Assembly: GCA_905221605.1 (NCBI GenBank)
Contig: CAJNDS010001043.1
Coordinates: forward strand, 1 to 39,266
Reading direction: 5' to 3'
Length of the DNA: 39,266 nt
Source of the DNA: Symbiodinium natans
Taxonomy: Eukaryota > Sar > Dinophyceae > Suessiales > Symbiodiniaceae
Made by a program: the position numbers and the translations under genes. The notes beneath the pieces are model-generated. The model did not search any database. It was given only the letters and a program-made list of their open reading frames with translations, and was not told the origin of the DNA. Position 1 is the first letter of the stretch, and each line of letters opens with the position of its first letter. Shown one piece after another: positions 39,201 to 39,266 of the stretch.

Positions 39201-39266
39201 ACCCCTAAAGTTCAAATCCCTCAAAACACCCCTTTTTTCATTGCCGTGGGGCACCAGCGGCATCCC
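24197..39266 (+). CDS. Gene D or gene cluster: repeated FRI/DWNAW-module protein
   Basis: Scattered plus-strand exons share two blocks. Block A is GITFG-x2-FIQ-x-GKFRI-x3-D-x-HLSISH. Block B is VYRSDG, a linker, then DW(N)AW. At least five A blocks and six B blocks are recognisable over 14 kb, usually alternating and often on separate exons. The first exons (24529-25691) instead resemble gene C. The alternating Gly/aromatic pattern suggests a small beta-rich repeat domain of lectin or carbohydrate-binding type; that is inference from pattern only and I do not recognise the family. Several exons run into stops before a clear donor, so part of the series may be pseudogene. The right end continues out of the window. 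Confidence 0.5.
24529..24618 (+). CDS. Gene D exon resembling gene C exon 5
   Basis: After AGTTGCAG it reads GCYASGLQTLTVVTAKGWHS then LCPKASVDMG. TLTVVTAKGWHSL aligns with TVTVQNNGWTKLA of gene C. The exact donor is unresolved (GC sites at AAA|GCCAGC or ATGG|GCTCG). Confidence 0.55.
24626..24788 (+). repeat. Telomeric array in a gene D intron
   Basis: About 22 CCCTAAA units with occasional CCCCAAA and CCCGAAA variants, filling nearly all of the interval between two exons. The acceptor is GTGCCAG. Confidence 0.9.
24800..24870 (+). CDS. Gene D exon
   Basis: Reads PCILHPKALSLYADFVITGF then GIPK. The donor CCGAA|GTGGTT (phase 2) fits the next exon. HPKALSLYADFVITG resembles APKLHAEAKAKGTIT of gene C exon 9. 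Confidence 0.55.
24993..25042 (+). CDS. Gene D exon (short helix)
   Basis: After AACTCAG one base plus LNDDLLKEMIKEGMNK; GC donor AAAG|GCAGCC in phase 1 matching the next acceptor GGCAAG|ATGC. Confidence 0.5.
25156..25691 (+). CDS. Gene D long exon with helical region and first FRI block
   Basis: About 178 residues open to TGA. It begins DALFNSFQWLFARCPEKGAE, then MIDMIAGPLKCIPGSSAV, a helical LIPGLGLKWLFKALTLLQPQ, a charged and Pro-rich part, and near the end the block GDKFIQLGKFRIADIDGRHL with SISHQD. The C-terminal few residues after SISHQD are probably intronic or mark a premature end. Overlapping frames on both strands are shadows. This exon links the gene C-like start to the repeated module. 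Confidence 0.6.
25692..26277. other. Gene D intron
   Basis: AT-rich with short CCCTAAA tracts (25713-25745, 26172-26190, 26231-26270). The acceptor TTACTTCAG closes it. No further exon seen. Confidence 0.5.
26278..26379 (+). CDS. Gene D exon, block B copy 1
   Basis: Reads DTHKVAAVWRDDGRVFYDHR then GDWGKFNAWTSDRL. VWRDDG and DWGKFNAW match VYRSDG and DWNAW of the other copies. The exon end is uncertain, near AGG|GCTCGC or further on. Confidence 0.6.
26425..26520 (-). repeat. TTTAGGG repeats downstream of block B copy 1
   Basis: TTTAGGG, TTCAGGG, TTTGGGG and TTTCGGG variants in tandem. Further tracts occur at 26700-26800 in both orientations. Confidence 0.85.
26846..26905 (+). CDS. Possible exon, degenerate block A
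   Basis: After GCATGCAG it reads HIRFGYQYMQTLGKLG, vaguely like FIQ-x-G-x-FR. No verified junction. Confidence 0.2.
27180..27290 (+). repeat. Telomeric array preceding an FRI exon
   Basis: About 15 CCCTAAA units and variants, ending 7 bases before the acceptor GCCCCAG. Confidence 0.9.
27297..27388 (+). CDS. Gene D exon, blocks A and B copy 2
   Basis: Reads IGNFRLGAVDDNHFAVQQHA then LQLHVVVIWEG, so both blocks lie on one exon. It starts at the same residue (IGNFRLG) as the exon at 38111, although in a different phase. Probable donor near GAGG|GTGTCA. Confidence 0.55.
27395..27540 (+). repeat. CCGGCCAACAGTCGGCAACA repeat
   Basis: Imperfect tandem units containing TTGAAACCCGGATCCGGCC and AACAGTCGGCAACATGCCC, ending with GCTTGAAACCCGGC. 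Non-coding. Confidence 0.8.
27789..27826. repeat. 38-bp palindrome, copy 1
   Basis: GACCAAACAGCTTGCGCCAT followed by AGCGCGAGCTATGTGGTC: imperfect palindrome around CCAT(A/G)G. Confidence 0.8.
28872..28909. repeat. 38-bp palindrome, copy 2
   Basis: GACCAAATAGCTCGCGGCAT followed by GGCGCGAGCTATGTGGTC, pairing over nearly its full length. Confidence 0.85.
29574..29610. repeat. 38-bp palindrome, copy 3 (diverged)
   Basis: GACCAAGCAGCTTGCGCCAT followed by TGCGAGAGCCATTTGGC. The downstream TCATCA present in other copies is shortened. Confidence 0.7.
30666..30703. repeat. 38-bp palindrome, copy 4
   Basis: GACCAAATATCTCGCACCAT followed by GGCACGAGCTATTTGGTC. A fifth site at 29323-29342 has only the right arm (GGCGAGCTATTTGGTCATCA). 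Confidence 0.85.
31172..31290 (+). CDS. Gene D exon, diverged block A copy 3
   Basis: After TTATTCAG it reads AKESMNHVYAFGLRLSVLHD then SPMNGHHCSPECLSS. FGLRLSVLHDSPMNGHH resembles IGNFRLGVGDTPPASGH of the exon at 38111. The frame stays open to 31345. The exon end is uncertain. Confidence 0.4.
31540..31628 (-). repeat. TTTAGGG array
   Basis: Clean and variant TTTAGGG units in the intron preceding the exon at 31692. Confidence 0.85.
31692..31773 (+). CDS. Gene D exon, block B copy 3
   Basis: After TTTCGCAG one base plus YVHHSAQTCAVYRGHDAKRY then WGPIDAP and TGA. VYRGHDA is shared exactly with the exon at 37690. Either a donor lies before the TGA or this copy is truncated. Confidence 0.5.
31780..31849 (+). 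repeat. 35-bp exact tandem duplication
   Basis: CTAAAGAGAAGACTATAAGT with GTAGGGTTTAGGGCT occurs twice. Each unit ends in a telomeric heptamer. Confidence 0.9.
32056..32205 (+). CDS. Gene D exon, start of block A copy 4
   Basis: After GATGCCAG it reads GWTLDDRSAGAPTGITFGNK, matching GYPHGITFGSNF at 37280. The FIQ-FRI half does not follow directly; the frame continues PPGVALGFGHLRG and ends in TAG near 32236. So the exon end is unclear. Confidence 0.45.
32355..32609 (+). CDS. Possible coding exon of unclear affinity
   Basis: An open frame between an AG at 32360 and CACAG|GTGAGC (a strong donor) encodes a basic stretch, SVSANLKLVAERVRLRDLLS then ending RIVHMYRRSQ. The last part could be a degenerate block B (IYRSDG). 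Other frames are also open, so this is uncertain. Confidence 0.3.
32615..32760. repeat. GACAGA/GAGA microsatellite
   Basis: Purine-rich irregular GAGAGACAGACAGAG repeats ending in a pure GA run at 32737-32758. Confidence 0.9.
32761..33156. other. Intron or spacer
   Basis: No exon or repeat family recognised apart from a single TTTAGGG pair near 32955. Confidence 0.5.
33157..33302 (+). CDS. Gene D exon, block A copy 5
   Basis: After GTAATCAG one base plus WIQFGKFRIGDYNNAIPLLF then VNGGTVRPIDVWKFLDAF and RTPLLNEFFR. Block A runs into a possible block B remnant (VNGGTVRPIDVWKF for VYRSDGT...DWNAW). Donor CAGAG|GTACGG. Confidence 0.6.
33436..33592 (+). CDS. Gene D exon, block B copy 4 with terminal stop
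   Basis: After GACTCAG one base plus SNGHQQSDRNQLNHWNALAN then LHPAGWSCKNLAEIANGECN and LPAAGFSFREG, ending TAG. NHWNAL corresponds to DWNAW. The phase does not match the donor at 33302, so an exon may be missing between them or one border is misread. Confidence 0.45.
33593..34227. other. Intron or spacer with TG and AT microsatellites
   Basis: Contains a GTGTGTGC tract (33836-33882), an AT tract (33970-34010) and at 34101-34140 a duplicate of the start of the next exon. Short CCCTAAA units lie near 34145 and 34190. Confidence 0.6.
34101..34140 (+). pseudogene. Duplicated exon-start fragment
   Basis: GTACAGGCAAAGGTAGCTTC then AGAAGCC repeats, with a few changes, TTGCAGGCAAGGGTAGCTTC and GGAAGC at 34222. 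The copy includes the acceptor but breaks off after about eight codons, leaving an apparent decoy exon. Confidence 0.6.
34228..34343 (+). CDS. Gene D exon, block A copy 6
   Basis: After TTTTGCAG it reads KGSFGSWGDRFIQLVDWRIG then AIDENNLGITHKNGNNGM. One of the clearest copies: FIQL-x-DWRIG-x-IDE-x-N-x-GITHKNG. Donor ATG|GTCCGC in phase 0 joins the next exon in phase 0. Confidence 0.65.
34449..34502 (+). CDS. Gene D exon, block B copy 5
   Basis: After GCGCCCAG it reads VYKSSGYPESGRWSDALW (phase 0), directly completing the module begun at 34228 across a 105-base intron. The 3' border is unclear because the frame stays open into a GGGGGAGG tract. Confidence 0.6.
34560..34950. other. Direct repeat pair and unassigned open frame
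   Basis: TAGGGACTAAGATTTGGG...TTGGCCAATATGAT (34588-34638) recurs in diverged form at 34879-34930. An overlapping 69-codon frame (34739-34948, including LANKIIAKQRRVRSKPRGG) has reasonable composition but no recognised similarity. I do not call it as a gene. Confidence 0.4.
34950..36275. other. AT-rich gene-free stretch
   Basis: No supported exon on either strand. A GATTCAAGATTCAAGATTCG run is at 35132. The rest is non-repetitive AT-rich DNA, the longest stretch in the window without telomeric units. Confidence 0.5.
36280..36425. repeat. GGAATTCTGGAATTC palindromic cluster, copy 2
   Basis: Same family as 11690-12000, including the CCAGAATTCCAGAA words and a GGGGAGGCCGCAAAAATG edge resembling GGGGGGCCGAAAAAAGTTGG of the first cluster. 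Confidence 0.85.
36559..36586. repeat. Poly-T/poly-G run
   Basis: T8 followed by a G run of about 15, then ATTTATTTAG-type sequence. Its length may be assembly-sensitive. Confidence 0.8.
36745..36845 (+). repeat. Telomeric array
   Basis: About 14 CCCTAAA/CCCTGAA units. The CCCTGAA variant is clustered in the middle, a sign of local tandem spread. Confidence 0.9.
36846..37250. other. Intron or spacer
   Basis: No recognised exon. TTTAGGG/TTCAGGG units occupy 37170-37218, just before the next acceptor CCGCAG. Confidence 0.5.
37251..37383 (+). CDS. Gene D exon, block A copy 7 (best copy)
   Basis: After AACCGCAG it reads TRCVRPLGYPHGITFGSNFI then QIGKFRIAAADGDHLSISHQ and TLGRQG in phase 0. It contains the whole of block A, GITFG to HLSISH. 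The frame stays open to 37496, but similarity ends near the given position. Confidence 0.65.
37680..37800 (+). CDS. Gene D exon, block B copy 6
   Basis: Reads SPLRSGGKVVVYRGHDASNH then KWGGDWNAWTGQRSF: the clearest VYRG...DWNAW copy. The start (AG at 37678-37681) and the end are approximate. Confidence 0.6.
37848..37935 (+). repeat. Telomeric array
   Basis: About 12 clean CCCTAAA units, preceded by a single inverted TTTAGGG at 37838. Confidence 0.95.
38111..38200 (+). CDS. Gene D exon, block A copy 8
   Basis: After GTTTTTGCAG it reads IGNFRLGVGDTPPASGHLVL then LGKPSVMP in phase 0. IGNFRLG is shared with the exon at 27297. A TGA follows at about 38201, so a donor must precede it or the copy is broken. 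Confidence 0.5.
38526..38650 (+). CDS. Gene D exon, block B copy 7
   Basis: After GCCGCCCAG it reads VYRSDGTAHFRNTYWTPFMA then PRVTQWHCGNIQTLGG and RHFWKR, with donor AAGAG|GTGTGAG. VYRSDGT is the block B core. It starts exactly like the exon at 34449 (CCCAG|GTnTA, phase 0). Confidence 0.6.
38721..38800 (+). CDS. Possible exon, start of a further block A
   Basis: FFGGPRSGSALLFGSSASLL faintly resembles GAPTGITFG. No acceptor immediately precedes it. Confidence 0.25.
38868..38930 (+). repeat. Telomeric-repeat tract
   Basis: CCCTAAA, CCGTACA and CCCGAAA variants. Similar tracts lie at 38278-38305 and 39147-39215, the last mixed with CCCCAAA and TATACCCCCTGTATATACC-type repeats to the end of the window. 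Confidence 0.8.

Overview
This window looks like nuclear DNA of a microbial eukaryote. No long uninterrupted gene is present. Coding sense comes only in short pieces with spliceosomal borders, and the DNA is crowded with TTTAGGG/CCCTAAA (plant/alveolate-type) telomere-like repeats, microsatellites and complex satellites. TTTAGGG repeats inside introns, several introns that read best as GC-AG, one-repeat-per-exon LRR coding and scattered small exons make a dinoflagellate or related alveolate my first guess. A chromerid, cryptophyte or other alga is not excluded. No rRNA, tRNA, CRISPR array or prokaryotic operon was recognised.

Layout. 157-696 (minus strand): the last two exons of a gene whose intron is almost pure telomeric repeat. 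735-840: AT microsatellite. 895-4835, resuming at 5741-6160: a satellite of AT-rich hairpins with a fixed GC-rich loop, punctuated by a 34-bp motif that alternates in orientation. 4836-5740: an unrelated stretch interrupting it, including an element of about 320 bp with a second copy at 7227-7500. 6160-11290: a GAGCTC/GATAGAG-rich complex repeat with no convincing gene. 11340-15350: microsatellites, GGAATTC palindromes, telomere-derived DNA and AT-rich DNA.

15958-18296 (plus): gene B, an RNase-inhibitor-type LRR protein with alternating 28- and 29-residue repeats, mostly one per exon. 19335-23762 (plus): gene C, about eleven exons whose reading phases join, encoding a roughly 680-residue protein of unknown family: a helical, LEA-like stretch, then cysteine-bearing and beta-strand-like modules. 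24197-39266 (plus): gene D or a cluster of related genes or pseudogenes. It begins with exons resembling part of gene C and continues as a series of diverged copies of a two-part module: a G-x-FIQ-x-G-x-FRI-x3-D-x2-H block, then a VYRSDG...DWNAW block. Some copies run into stops. The series is split by a 3.5-kb repeat block at 27546-31140 that carries a 38-bp palindrome centred on CCATGG.

The strongest lead is the link between telomeric repeats and splicing. TTTAGGG arrays fill introns, and the repeat itself supplies TTTAG|G acceptors and in one case the GTTTAG donor. The second lead is the unrecognised FRI/DWNAW module family. Exon borders were inferred by eye from frame, phase and splice dinucleotides; transcripts are needed to settle them.
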